Assembly (NCBI RefSeq): GCF_902825225.1
Contig: NZ_CADEAK010000006.1
Coordinates: forward strand, 1-64,000
Length of the DNA stretch: 64,000 bases
From: Bartonella vinsonii subsp. berkhoffii ATCC 51672
GTDB lineage: Bacteria > Pseudomonadota > Alphaproteobacteria > Rhizobiales > Rhizobiaceae
Reading direction: 5' to 3'
Shown: piece by piece, positions 29,755-38,772 of the stretch
How positions within the stretch are numbered: the stretch's first letter is position 1
Layout of the letters: every line of letters starts with the position of its first letter
The notes under the pieces: model-generated
The model's input: the letters and a program-made list of their open reading frames with translations, nothing else
Databases searched by the model: none
Told to the model about the DNA's origin: nothing
Made by a program: the position numbers and the translations under genes

Positions 29755-30612
29755 TTTAAAAAACAAAAACCCTCTTTTCAATTCTGAAGAAGTGCGCAGC
29801 ATCAGAAAATTTAGCTTTTAAGGCGAGTTATTGAGTATAATAATTACTGCGATGAATGGCATTTACTTGATTTATACCTATGATATGGCTATGCGTTGTT
29901 TTTTTTGAGAATGTTTTCCAATTGATTATCTTGAGTAGTACATACAGTACCTAACGTCTTGTGTTTCAAGATGGCGTCATGAATTCAAAAATTTTTGCGT
30001 TTATATTTTTTGTTATTGAGAAGAAGCGTTATTTTATAACAGCAGAGAATTCATCACAGAGATTTCAATAAAAGAAGACAGAATTTTACCAAGAATTGGA
30101 ACAAGAGAGGCTATTCCAAATGAGATAGGACAAGAGATCTTAATCAAAGCAGTTAAGCGGATATTGGTAATAAAATTAGCAAATCCTACTTGGTATTATC
30201 TCTTAGAAAAACAAGCTATGAGATTGTTTAGCAGTCTATTTATTGTTGATAGGAAAGTTTTTATTGCTTTAAATAGAGAGAATGATGAAATATCATATCA
30301 AATGATAAGGTCTATTGAAAGTACTCTTTTAGTGTTAGAATGTGAAAGAAAGCTATTCGTATTTTATTTCCGATGAAAAACATTTTATTTGCAAAAAGAA
30401 TTTTATAAAAATAGAAAAATAAGTTTATTTGATTTTTTATCTCCTTTAAAGAGTTATTAATAGATAAAAAATTCTCTTCTAACCTATAAATTAAAAAAAT
30501 AATGATTTTGCAAAAGCGTTGCAAGGTTTATATTCCATTTTCGAATATCAGGCATTGATTTTGAGCTATGCAGATTATTCAATATCAAGCATAACAATAG
30601 TGGACATAAACA
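29755..30612. other. Long gene-free stretch between gshA and tcyP
   Basis: About 860 AT-rich bases with only short, codon-poor open frames; the longest (30164-30376) begins at TTG, has no ribosome-binding site and resembles nothing. This looks like eroded sequence. The tcyP promoter should lie near its right end. Confidence 0.45.
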
Positions 30613-31968
30613 ATGGCATTTAATTTTTTCATCAATTTATTTCTATTTATTATTTTTTTGGTATGGCTTACTCAAATTAATAGGATGAAATGGAGTCTTT
30701 CACTCCGTGTTATGCTGGGACTTGTTCTTGGCATGATTTTTGGCAGTGTTTTACAGATTGTTTATGGAGAAGGCGAAGCCACTTTATTGAAATCCGTTGA
30801 ATGGTTTAACATTGTTGGTAATGGCTATACCTTATTACTACAAATGATTGTTATGCCATTGGTTTTTGTCTCTATCGTCTCAGCGGTTGCTCATTTACAT
30901 TCTGTTTATGCTGTTGGTAAAATGAGCACAATGACCATTTCAATATTGCTTTTTACAACTGCTCTTTCAGCCTTGGTCGGTATTTTTGTGGTTAATTTCT
31001 TTGGATTAACAGCGAATGGTTTGGTACATGAAGGGCAAAATGTTTCTGCTCTTCTCGATGATCGTATTGCGCAACTTGGAGATATGAATGTTCCAAAGAT
31101 GATTTTATCCTTGATTCCTAAAAATCCATTTGCTGAATTAAGTGGAGCCAAGCGTACATCAATTATCAGTGTTGTTATTTTTGCATCCTTTTTAGGAGCT
31201 GCGGTTCTTCTTTTAAAGAAAGATGATCCAGAAAAGGGAGAAAAAGCGCTTTTGTTCATTCAAGTAGCACAAGCTTGGATTACACGACTAGTCCGTATTG
31301 TAATTGCTTTGACACCTTATGGTATTTTTGCCCTTATGACGAAGGTTGGAGCGACCTCATATATTGCAGATATTTTAGATTTATTGGTTTTTATCATCGC
31401 GTCCTATGTTGGTATTATTCTTATGTTTGTAATTCATGGTATTTTGCTTGGCATATCAGGGATTAATCCTTTTCATTTTTTCAAAAAAGTTTTGCCGGTT
31501 TTGACATTTGCTTTTAGCAGTCGTTCAAGTGCTGCAAGTATTCCTTTGAATATTGAGGCGCAAACGCAATGGATTGGTGTACCACAATCCATTGCAAGTT
31601 TTGCAGCTTCTTTTGGGGCAACAATTGGGCAAAATGGTTGTGCGGGTCTTTATCCAGCGATGCTTGCGACCATGATAGCGCCCTCTATGGCCATTAACCC
31701 CCTTGATCCTACTTGGATTGCTACTCTTGTTGGTGTTGTAACATTGAGTTCTATTGGTGTTGCTGGTGTTGGTGGTGGTGCTATTTTTGCTGCATTGATC
31801 GTATTGCCAATGATGGGGCTTCCTATTTCTTTGGTTGCTGTCCTTATGTCTATCGAACCCTTAATTGATATGGGACGTACAGCTCTCAATGTCAGTGATT
31901 CAATGTTGGCAGGAACTATAACCAGTCAAATGTTACGGACAACGGATAAAAGCATCTTTGAAAAATAA
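30613..31968 (+). CDS. tcyP: L-cystine sodium/proton symporter TcyP (DAACS family)
   Basis: A 451-residue secondary transporter of the dicarboxylate/amino-acid:cation symporter family, most like E. coli TcyP (YdjN) as I recall it. Shared blocks include [41 protein letters not shown] (re-entrant loop serines), [17 protein letters not shown] and [17 protein letters not shown]. About eight membrane helices and two hairpins are expected in the inner membrane. Cystine specificity is inferred from this close resemblance and from nearby gshA. Glutamate or dicarboxylate carriers of the family differ in these blocks. Confidence 0.9.
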   Translation: MAFNFFINLFLFIIFLVWLTQINRMKWSLSLRVMLGLVLGMIFGSVLQIVYGEGEATLLKSVEWFNIVGNGYTLLLQMIVMPLVFVSIVSAVAHLHSVYAVGKMSTMTISILLFTTALSALVGIFVVNFFGLTANGLVHEGQNVSALLDDRIAQLGDMNVPKMILSLIPKNPFAELSGAKRTSIISVVIFASFLGAAVLLLKKDDPEKGEKALLFIQVAQAWITRLVRIVIALTPYGIFALMTKVGATSYIADILDLLVFIIASYVGIILMFVIHGILLGISGINPFHFFKKVLPVLTFAFSSRSSAASIPLNIEAQTQWIGVPQSIASFAASFGATIGQNGCAGLYPAMLATMIAPSMAINPLDPTWIATLVGVVTLSSIGVAGVGGGAIFAALIVLPMMGLPISLVAVLMSIEPLIDMGRTALNVSDSMLAGTITSQMLRTTDKSIFEK

Positions 31969-31983
31969 TTTTTCATGTTGAGG

Positions 31984-32868
31984 CTATGGTTTTGGGAGCT
32001 GTTTTACTAAAGCATCTGCAAGAGATATTTGTGCCGAGCCAGGTTGGAGAGGTTTTTGCTGATTTGGGTGAGGTGACCAGCCAGAGAGCCAGATGAAAGA
32101 AAAATGCGCGCGAATGCGCCCATCCGGATCACTAAATCGTTGTGCATAGATTTCAGCTGCGCGGAGAAAGAAGCGTTTGGATACAGGGCGTCTTGAGCGA
32201 TTGATAAGCGCATTTTGCATTCCCATAGCTTTGAGATCATCTATAAGATTAAACATTGTATTGTAGCGTATAGTGATAGTTTCAATGTCTGCTACAGGGA
32301 GAGCAAAACCAACACATTGTAAAAGAGCACCTACATCACGAATGTCGGCAAAAGGATAAATTCTAGGGCTTGCCCCACCATAGATTTCCATTTCGGCTTG
32401 TAGTAAGCATTCACGTAATTCTACAAGTGTACCCGCTCCCGCCATAACAGCCAGAAATAAACCATCTGGTTTAAGGGTATTTTTTATCTGACGAAGAACA
32501 CCAGGGGTATCATTGGTCAATTGTAATGAAAGAAGTGAAACGATAAGGTCACAATAATTTTGAGGAAAGTCGAGAAATTCTCGAGGGCGTAAATGAAATT
32601 TTTTGTCATGGTTTTGATAAAGAATGTCAGTTTCAACGCGTTCTATGGAATGGACTTTTCCGGAGTGCAAAAGAGCTTGCGCGGCAAGATCTGTATGACT
32701 GTGTAAATCAAGAGCTAACGTAAAGAAACGATCAACAGTACTGAGACGTTTACAAAGATCCTCGGCCATGTAGGACAATAAAAAATCACACCCTTTTTTT
32801 GCTTTTTTAAAAGCACGTTTGCGGAATTGTTCAATCCGGTCATGATCAAAAATTAAAGGGTGTGGCAT
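31984..32868 (-). CDS. SAM-dependent methyltransferase-fold protein, NDUFAF5/BioC-like
   Basis: A 294-residue class I methyltransferase-like protein. N-terminal I-F-D-H-D-R-I-E-Q-F-R-K-R-A and an A-E-D-L segment precede a Rossmann core with a weak glycine motif (~56, A-L-D-L-H-S-H-T). F-D-L-I-V-S-L-L-S-L-Q-L-T-N-D equivalents and F-L-A-V-M-A-G-A-G-T-L-x-E-L-R follow. This matches the mitochondrial complex I assembly factor NDUFAF5 and its alphaproteobacterial relatives, in which the fold may hydroxylate rather than methylate an arginine. The start at 32868 has AAAGG 9 bases upstream; a TTG start six codons earlier is weaker. It is divergent from comF. Confidence 0.8.
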   Translation of the reverse strand: MPHPLIFDHDRIEQFRKRAFKKAKKGCDFLLSYMAEDLCKRLSTVDRFFTLALDLHSHTDLAAQALLHSGKVHSIERVETDILYQNHDKKFHLRPREFLDFPQNYCDLIVSLLSLQLTNDTPGVLRQIKNTLKPDGLFLAVMAGAGTLVELRECLLQAEMEIYGGASPRIYPFADIRDVGALLQCVGFALPVADIETITIRYNTMFNLIDDLKAMGMQNALINRSRRPVSKRFFLRAAEIYAQRFSDPDGRIRAHFSFIWLSGWSPHPNQQKPLQPGSAQISLADALVKQLPKP

Positions 32869-33053
32869 ATGGTTAAGGCCTTTCAATCTATAATTAAAAG
32901 TCTATTTTGCAAAGGTTCATTTTTGTGCAAGCCCTGTCAAGCTTATGATATGAAACAAGAAAAAATTTATAAGAAGTAAGGATTTATAAATTAATTAAAA
33001 TTAAAAAATACAAAAGATTTTTTTGTGCAGGGAAGCTGTAAAAGCCTCAATTA

Positions 33054-33842
33054 ATGATGTTATGCTTTCAAGAGATAGCTTTAAATAGCGGAAATATATT
33101 AAGCAAGTTCATTGAGCGCTTTCTAACAATTTTGTATCCGCCGATTTGCCCTGGATGTAAACAACGTGTTTCTGCTTATGGTACGATTTGTTCTGTGTGT
33201 TGGAAAGATCTTCAATTTATCACAAAACCTTATTGTCCTGTTATGGGAATCCCTTTTGTTTGTGATATGGGGGATGGTTTTCTCAGTGGTGAAGCTCTTC
33301 AAAAATCTCTTCCTTTTTCGCGTGTTCGCTCGGCTATTGTTCATAAGGGGGTGGCGCAAACTCTGGTAACGCGATTGAAATATGGTGATCATATAGAACT
33401 AGCACCTTTTATGGCGAATTGGATGGTGTTTGCTGGGCGCGAGATTATTAATGATTGTGATGTTATTATTTCCGTTCCTTTACATTTTCGTCGTTTTTTG
33501 CAGCGACGTTATAATCAATCTGCTGAACTTGCTCGTTATATTGCAGTAGCACAGAAAAAAAATTTTAAGCCCGGCTGGCTTGTGCGTTGTCGACATACCC
33601 GTCCACAAGTTCGTTTATCTGCTAGGGAACGAAAATTAAATGTACTGAATGCTTTTGAGGTGCCACGTAAAGTTAAAAAATATCTAAAGGGGTGTTCTAT
33701 TTTGTTGATTGATGATGTTTTCACAACCGGTGCAACAGTTACAGCTGCGGCTGCAACATTAAAACGCGCAGGTGCACGACAGGTTGATGTGTTAACATTT
33801 TCACGCGTATTAAAAGAGGCTTCTATGTTTCCTAGTTCTTGA
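33054..33842 (+). CDS. comF: ComF family phosphoribosyltransferase-like protein
   Basis: A 262-residue ComF/GntX-type protein. It has an N-terminal zinc-ribbon-like cysteine set (C32, C35, C46, C49) and a C-terminal type I phosphoribosyltransferase fold with PRPP loop I-L-L-I-D-D-V-F-T-T-G-A-T-V (~221-234). The middle R-R-Y-N-Q-S-A-E-L-A-R and T-R-P-Q-V-R-L-S-A-R-E-R segments are family hallmarks. ComF supports DNA uptake in some naturally competent bacteria, but most bacteria keep it for unknown roles. grxC follows 46 bases later on the same strand, the usual rhizobial arrangement, so they probably share a transcript. Confidence 0.9.
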   Translation: MMLCFQEIALNSGNILSKFIERFLTILYPPICPGCKQRVSAYGTICSVCWKDLQFITKPYCPVMGIPFVCDMGDGFLSGEALQKSLPFSRVRSAIVHKGVAQTLVTRLKYGDHIELAPFMANWMVFAGREIINDCDVIISVPLHFRRFLQRRYNQSAELARYIAVAQKKNFKPGWLVRCRHTRPQVRLSARERKLNVLNAFEVPRKVKKYLKGCSILLIDDVFTTGATVTAAAATLKRAGARQVDVLTFSRVLKEASMFPSS

Positions 33843-33888
33843 GAGAAGCTTAAAGTTGATAGTATTTTGAAACCATTGGAGAATAACT

Positions 33889-34143
33889 ATGAAAGAGATA
33901 ACACTTTATACGCGTCCTAATTGTCCTTACTGTACGAAAGCACGTGATTTACTTGATAAAAAAGGAGTAAAATATACAGATATTGATGCATCAACGTTTT
34001 TTCGCCAAGAAATGGTGCAACGAGCAAATGGACGTAATACCTTTCCACAAATTTTCATAGGTGATTATCATGTTGGCGGTTGCGATGATCTTTACGCTTT
34101 AGAAAATGAAGGGAAGCTCAATTCTTTGTTGCAAGACGTATAG
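33889..34143 (+). CDS. grxC: Glutaredoxin 3
   Basis: A small cytosolic thiol-disulfide oxidoreductase that uses glutathione. The 84 residues form a complete thioredoxin fold: redox motif C12-P-Y-C15, T-F-P-Q-I-F with the cis-proline (~51), and the glutathione-binding G-G-C-D-D-L (~63). It follows comF closely and converges on ubiG with a 20-base gap. Confidence 0.97.
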   Translation: MKEITLYTRPNCPYCTKARDLLDKKGVKYTDIDASTFFRQEMVQRANGRNTFPQIFIGDYHVGGCDDLYALENEGKLNSLLQDV

Positions 34144-34163
34144 TCATGATAGATTATATCCGC

Positions 34164-34907
34164 TTAAGACTTTTTTGCGAGAAGCATATAGTTAACATCC
34201 ATATCTTTTGAGCGATTCCAGCTGTCGTTTAATGGGTTATAAGTCATGCCGATCTTATCAATGACAGTCAGAGCATTTTTTGATAAAAGGCTTTTAAGTT
34301 CTTGAGGTTTTAAGAACTTTTTATAATCATGAGTCCCTTTGGGAAGCCAGCGTAAAATGTATTCAGCACCTACAATAGCCAGTCCCCATGCTTTCCATGT
34401 ACGGTTGAGTGTTGAGACAAACATCAACCCTTGTGGTTTGAGGAGTTTTGCTGTAGCTGCCATGAAGAGGTGAACATCAGCTACGTGCTCAACAACTTCC
34501 ATATTGAGGATGATATCAAATTGCGCTTCTTCATTGGCGAGTGCTTCTGCAGTCGTTGTGCGGTAATCAATAGAAAGGCCATTTTGAGTGGCGTGAATTT
34601 TTGCGACTTCAATATTAGTTTGTGCAGCATCCGCTCCTACAACTGTAGCGCCAAGACGTGCCATTGGTTCACATAACAAACCACCTCCACAGCCAATATC
34701 AAGAATTTTTAAATTTTCGAAGGGCATAAGTGAGATAGGATCGCGATTAAATTCTAAACAGATTTTTTCTCTGATGTATGCAAGACGTGTTGGATTGAAT
34801 TGATGAAGTGGGCGAAATTTTCCTTGTGGATCCCACCATTCAGAAGCAATATGTGAGAAGTGATCAATTTCATTCTGATCAATTGTGGTACGTGTTTCAT
34901 TTATCAT
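34164..34907 (-). CDS. ubiG: Ubiquinone biosynthesis O-methyltransferase
   Basis: Catalyses both O-methylations of the ubiquinone ring using S-adenosylmethionine. The 247 residues show [15 protein letters not shown] (~21-35), typical of UbiG, the SAM motif D-I-G-C-G-G-G (70-76), and V-V-G-A-D acidic loop. [12 protein letters not shown]-x-K-A, and a late G-T-H-D-Y-K-K-F-L are UbiG signatures. In Rhizobiales ubiG and lysC are divergent neighbours, as here. Confidence 0.96.
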   Translation of the reverse strand: MINETRTTIDQNEIDHFSHIASEWWDPQGKFRPLHQFNPTRLAYIREKICLEFNRDPISLMPFENLKILDIGCGGGLLCEPMARLGATVVGADAAQTNIEVAKIHATQNGLSIDYRTTTAEALANEEAQFDIILNMEVVEHVADVHLFMAATAKLLKPQGLMFVSTLNRTWKAWGLAIVGAEYILRWLPKGTHDYKKFLKPQELKSLLSKNALTVIDKIGMTYNPLNDSWNRSKDMDVNYMLLAKKS

Positions 34908-35080
34908 ATCGCTTTCCTTGTATTTTAATTTTTCAGTCAGATAGATTTTATCTCAAGTCAAAAGAAATAATATAAATATAACTAAACTTGCACAAATGGT
35001 AGATATTCTATATGTGAAAAATGGTTTGTTGATATGAGAGTAAGTTCTTATTCTCACTGTTAAAGGTAAGAGTGTTATTA

Positions 35081-36337
35081 ATGGCGCGCATTGTCATGAA
35101 ATTCGGCGGAACATCTGTAGCAGACATTGAATGTATTCAGAATGTTGCACGGCATGTTAAAAGAGAGGTGGATGCAGGCAATGAGGTTGCGGTTATAGTA
35201 TCCGCGATGGCTGGAAAAACCAATGAGCTTGTTCAGTGGACATGTGACGCTTCACCAGTACAGAGAGATGCTTATGAATATGATGTTGTTGTTGCTTCTG
35301 GTGAGCAGGTAACAGCAGGCTTGTTGGCTCTTACACTCCAAGCGATGGGAATAAATGCGCGTTCATGGCTTGGTTGGCAAATTCCTATTCACACGGACAG
35401 CGCGCATAGTCGTGCGCGTATTACAGATATTGATGGATCTTTTTTGATACAACGTTTTCAGGAAGGTCAAGTAGCAGTTATTGCTGGTTTTCAGGGGCTA
35501 GCTCCGGATAATCGGATTTCGACCTTGGGGCGTGGGGGATCAGATACGAGTGCTGTTGCTATAGCGGCAGCAATACAAGCTGATCGCTGCGATATTTATA
35601 CAGATGTGGATGGTGTTTATACAACAGACCCGCGTATAGAACCTAAGGCACGTCGTTTACCAAAAGTTGCTTTTGAAGAAATGTTGGAAATGGCTTCTCT
35701 TGGCGCGAAAGTTTTACAGGTGCGTTCTGTTGAATTGGCAATGGTTCACAAAGTTCGTACCTTCGTGCGCTCAAGTTTTGAAGATCCTGATGCGTTAGGC
35801 ATGGCTGATCTCATGAATTCTTCTGGAACACTTATTTGCGATGAGGATGAAATCGTGGAACAACAGAATGTTACTGGTATTGCTTTTGCCAAGGATGAAG
35901 CGCAAATTTCTCTTCGTAGACTTGCTGATCGTCCAGGGATTTCCGCAGCAATTTTTGGTCCCCTAGCCGAAGAGCGAATTAATGTCGATATGATTGTGCA
36001 AAATATTTCTGAAGATGGCTCCAAAACTGATATGACTTTTACTGTACCATCAGGGGATGTAGAGAAAGCTGTTGCACTTCTTGAGAAAAACCGCAAAGAG
36101 ACTGGATTTGATGTTATCCAATTTGAAAGCAATCTTGCCAAGATATCGGTTATTGGGATTGGAATGCGCAGTCATGCAGGTGTTGCGGCTACAGCATTTC
36201 AGGCTTTGGCTGAAAAGGGTATTAATATTCAAGCAATAACGACTTCCGAGATTAAGATTTCTATTTTGATTGATAGTGCTTATACTGAACTTGCAGTCAG
36301 AACATTACACGCTGTTTATGATCTTGATAAAAATTAA
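35081..36337 (+). CDS. lysC: Aspartate kinase
   Basis: Phosphorylates aspartate, the first step toward lysine/diaminopimelate, threonine and methionine. The 418 residues comprise the amino-acid kinase domain (K-F-G-G-T-S 7-12; S-G-E-Q-V-T ~75; G-R-G-G-S-D-T-S ~153; Y-T-D-V-D-G-V-Y-T-T-D-P-R ~180) and two C-terminal ACT domains (~265-340 and ~345-410). This is the layout of feedback-regulated aspartokinases. The ATG at 35081 opens with M-A-R-I-V-M-K-F-G-G; an in-frame GTG three codons upstream is less likely. Confidence 0.97.
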   Translation: MARIVMKFGGTSVADIECIQNVARHVKREVDAGNEVAVIVSAMAGKTNELVQWTCDASPVQRDAYEYDVVVASGEQVTAGLLALTLQAMGINARSWLGWQIPIHTDSAHSRARITDIDGSFLIQRFQEGQVAVIAGFQGLAPDNRISTLGRGGSDTSAVAIAAAIQADRCDIYTDVDGVYTTDPRIEPKARRLPKVAFEEMLEMASLGAKVLQVRSVELAMVHKVRTFVRSSFEDPDALGMADLMNSSGTLICDEDEIVEQQNVTGIAFAKDEAQISLRRLADRPGISAAIFGPLAEERINVDMIVQNISEDGSKTDMTFTVPSGDVEKAVALLEKNRKETGFDVIQFESNLAKISVIGIGMRSHAGVAATAFQALAEKGINIQAITTSEIKISILIDSAYTELAVRTLHAVYDLDKN

Positions 36338-37261
36338 GTATTTTTTCAGTTCTAACAAAGATTTCCAAATGAGTATGAAGCGTTCATGTATGTAAGAGAA
36401 ACGAAGGACTCTTGATATGAGTATTTAGTGAGAGAGAAAAGTGCGCTACTGTTTCAAATACGTCCGCTAGAGGAATCTTTGTGAAAGCTAAGTGAGATTA
36501 TAGAGCCCATAAATTTTATTATTTACGTAATGATGTAAAATAGATTCGATAAGATATATTCCATTGATGTTTGCTTTTCTCAAATGATTGTTTAGAATTT
36601 TCCGTATTTCTTGCAGATGTAATTTTATTCTCATTTGAGAGAAAGTAACTATCTAAAGGATTTGTGCAGAAATTGCTCATAGAGAAATACTTCAATTGGG
36701 GGAATAAACTAAGCTTTTTTGCATACATGATTTATGGTGCTTGATTTGTCTTCTTTTGTTTGCCTTGGAGAAGGGATTATTTGCGTCAAATGCCACAAAA
36801 AAACTCTTTATAGTTTTCAATAAACAAAGTGATATGCGTTTTATTATCGAAAATCACAGTGTACACAGTTATAGTGACAGTAAATTGAGACGCTTGAAAT
36901 TTGCATCTAAGATTTTAATACAAACAATTACAATGAAAAATTTATGCTATATTTTCTGTTTGTTTATTATCTCTCTACACATGATACATGTGCATTGATC
37001 GGTCAAGATTTCAATATTTCAATGATGTGAAGACATATTGTAATGTGCAAAATTGCACGTTCGTTTTGTTTAAGTCTCTTTCATAAAATCGATTAGTTGA
37101 ATGAAATAGGTTTTAGGGCGTGAGATTTTTCACTTTTTGATCAATGAAGATATCAAATGTTCTCCTTAATTTATTTCTATCATTATAATGAACGATGCCT
37201 AACAAATGAACCAAATCATTTTTTAAAAAGTTCACATAAAAATGTATTTTTACTTGGTTTA
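36338..37261. other. Decayed intergenic region between lysC and nhaA
   Basis: About 920 bases with no intact gene. Apart from the nhaA-tail remnant listed separately at 36737-36843, I recognise nothing. Short open frames on both strands lack ribosome-binding sites and protein-like composition. Confidence 0.5.
36737..36843 (+). pseudogene. Remnant of a second nhaA 3' end, inverted relative to nhaA
   Basis: Translating from 36749 gives a 24-residue tail ending at TAA 36821-36823. It aligns without gaps to the last 23 residues of the intact NhaA encoded on the minus strand at ~37262-37330 (12 of 23 identical by eye, including L-G-x-G-I-I and the final S-F). The match continues at DNA level ~20 bases past both stop codons. 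Upstream the similarity breaks with a deletion of about a dozen bases and then fades. It is therefore a degraded duplicate of the nhaA terminus and 3' flank, in opposite orientation about 400 bases away. Confidence 0.7.
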
Positions 37262-38620
37262 TTAAAAACTATGAGGAGTTTGTTTGTTGCGTTTGATGTA
37301 AATAATTCCATATCCAAGGCCGACAAGAGCAGATAAACCGGATCCACAAAGGACACCAATTTTTGCAGAATCAAGTAGGATAACATCTTTAAAAGCAAGC
37401 ATTGAAACAAAGATAGACATTGTAAAGCCAATTCCCGCTAAAAATCCAATGAGCAAAACACCTGTCCATGTCATATGAGGAGGCAGGCGGCATAGTCCTG
37501 ATTTTACGGCTAGATAGCTAGCAGCAATGATTCCAAAAGGTTTTCCAACAAAGAGACCAATGACAACACCAAGCACGATTAAGAATGATTCATGAGAAGA
37601 AAGATCGAAATTTGCAAAACTAACCCCAGCATTTGCGAAGGCAAAAATTGGCATTACACCATAGGCAACCCACGGATGCAATGCCTTCTGAACACGCGTT
37701 ACTGGCGCAATCATATCACGTTGTCCTTTGCGCATTTTTTTTAATGCAGTTGAGATATGATGTAGATCTGTTTTTGTATTTTTTTCTTGGAGAACTTGCA
37801 TTGCGTTGCTTAACATTGTGAGCGGAGCTACCAGAGTACGGGTAGGAAAAACCGGAGTCATCATGCCTAAAATCACACCAGCAAGTGATGGATGAACACC
37901 TGTTGCCATTAATCCCCACCAGATGATTGCACCAGGTAGAATATAAAGCCATGCCGAAGCGAGTCCAATCCATTGAAAAAATAATACTAAAGCAATCCCT
38001 GCTGCTGTAATAAAGAGACCATAGGGGTCAATATTCGTTGAGTAGAAGAAAGCAATAATAAGAACAGCGATAATATCATCAATAATTGCTAAAGATAAAA
38101 GAATGATATGAAGATTAGAAGGAATTTTTTTCCCAAGAAGAGCCAGAATTCCGAGCGCAAAGGCGATATCTGTAGCTGTTGGTACTGCCCAACCATGCGT
38201 ATGGCCTCCATTAAAGTTAAAACTGAGGTAAATAATTGCAGGAATACAAACTCCACCTATTGCTGCAACAATTGGCAAAACTGCTTGTTTAAAATCGGCG
38301 AGAGCACCTTCATGAATTTCGCGTCGGATTTCCATTCCCGCAACAAGAAAGAAAACAGTCATGAGAGCATCATTAACCCAGAAATGTAAATCCCAAGAGA
38401 GGGTAAAATGACCAAAGTTAAAGCCAAAGGGTGTATGCCAGAAGGATTCATAGAGAGAAGCATATTGAGAATTGGCAAAAATGAGTGCGACCGCCGCTGC
38501 TAACAAAAGAACAATACCGCTGAGAGCTTCAATATGAAGAAAGCGCTCAATAGCAGAAAGCGCTTGATTTGTGACACGAGACGCGCGATTAGGCAAACGA
38601 TTTGAAGATAAATCAGACAT
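37262..38620 (-). CDS. nhaA: Na+/H+ antiporter NhaA
   Basis: Inner-membrane antiporter exporting Na+ in exchange for H+, for pH and sodium homeostasis. The 452 residues are near the longer alphaproteobacterial forms. Seen: F-F-L-V-A-G-M-E-I-R-R-E (~85), A-T-D-I-A-F-A-L-G-I-L-A-L-L-G (~143-157), and the ion-binding aspartate pair in L-A-I-I-D-D-I-I-A-V (~174). L-x-G-I-G-F-T-M-S-I-F near the C-terminus is also conserved. Eleven or twelve membrane helices are evident. The start at 38620 has GGAG 6 bases upstream; a TTG four codons earlier would overlap that site. A decayed copy of its tail lies ~400 bases downstream. Confidence 0.96.
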   Translation of the reverse strand: MSDLSSNRLPNRASRVTNQALSAIERFLHIEALSGIVLLLAAAVALIFANSQYASLYESFWHTPFGFNFGHFTLSWDLHFWVNDALMTVFFLVAGMEIRREIHEGALADFKQAVLPIVAAIGGVCIPAIIYLSFNFNGGHTHGWAVPTATDIAFALGILALLGKKIPSNLHIILLSLAIIDDIIAVLIIAFFYSTNIDPYGLFITAAGIALVLFFQWIGLASAWLYILPGAIIWWGLMATGVHPSLAGVILGMMTPVFPTRTLVAPLTMLSNAMQVLQEKNTKTDLHHISTALKKMRKGQRDMIAPVTRVQKALHPWVAYGVMPIFAFANAGVSFANFDLSSHESFLIVLGVVIGLFVGKPFGIIAASYLAVKSGLCRLPPHMTWTGVLLIGFLAGIGFTMSIFVSMLAFKDVILLDSAKIGVLCGSGLSALVGLGYGIIYIKRNKQTPHSF

Positions 38621-38772
38621 GAACAACTCCAAGTGTCGACAATTTTACCAATTATAATTTTTTATATAAACTACTCTGTATGATGTTTCCTTATATCATA
38701 CAAAAGAAAAAAGAGGAATAAAGCTCTTAAATTTACAAACAAGATCATCATGTTCAAAGCTGACTCTATTTT

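Noticed and set aside
30164-30376. 70-residue open frame between gshA and tcyP
   Set aside because: It begins at TTG without a ribosome-binding site, has no recognisable motif, and sits in AT-rich eroded sequence.
36741-36998. 85-residue open frame on the plus strand
   Set aside because: Its first part is the nhaA-tail remnant read in the wrong frame; the homologous frame is the one ending at 36823.
37216-37431. 71-residue minus-strand frame inside nhaA
   Set aside because: It overlaps nhaA in another frame; the nhaA frame has all the conserved antiporter residues.
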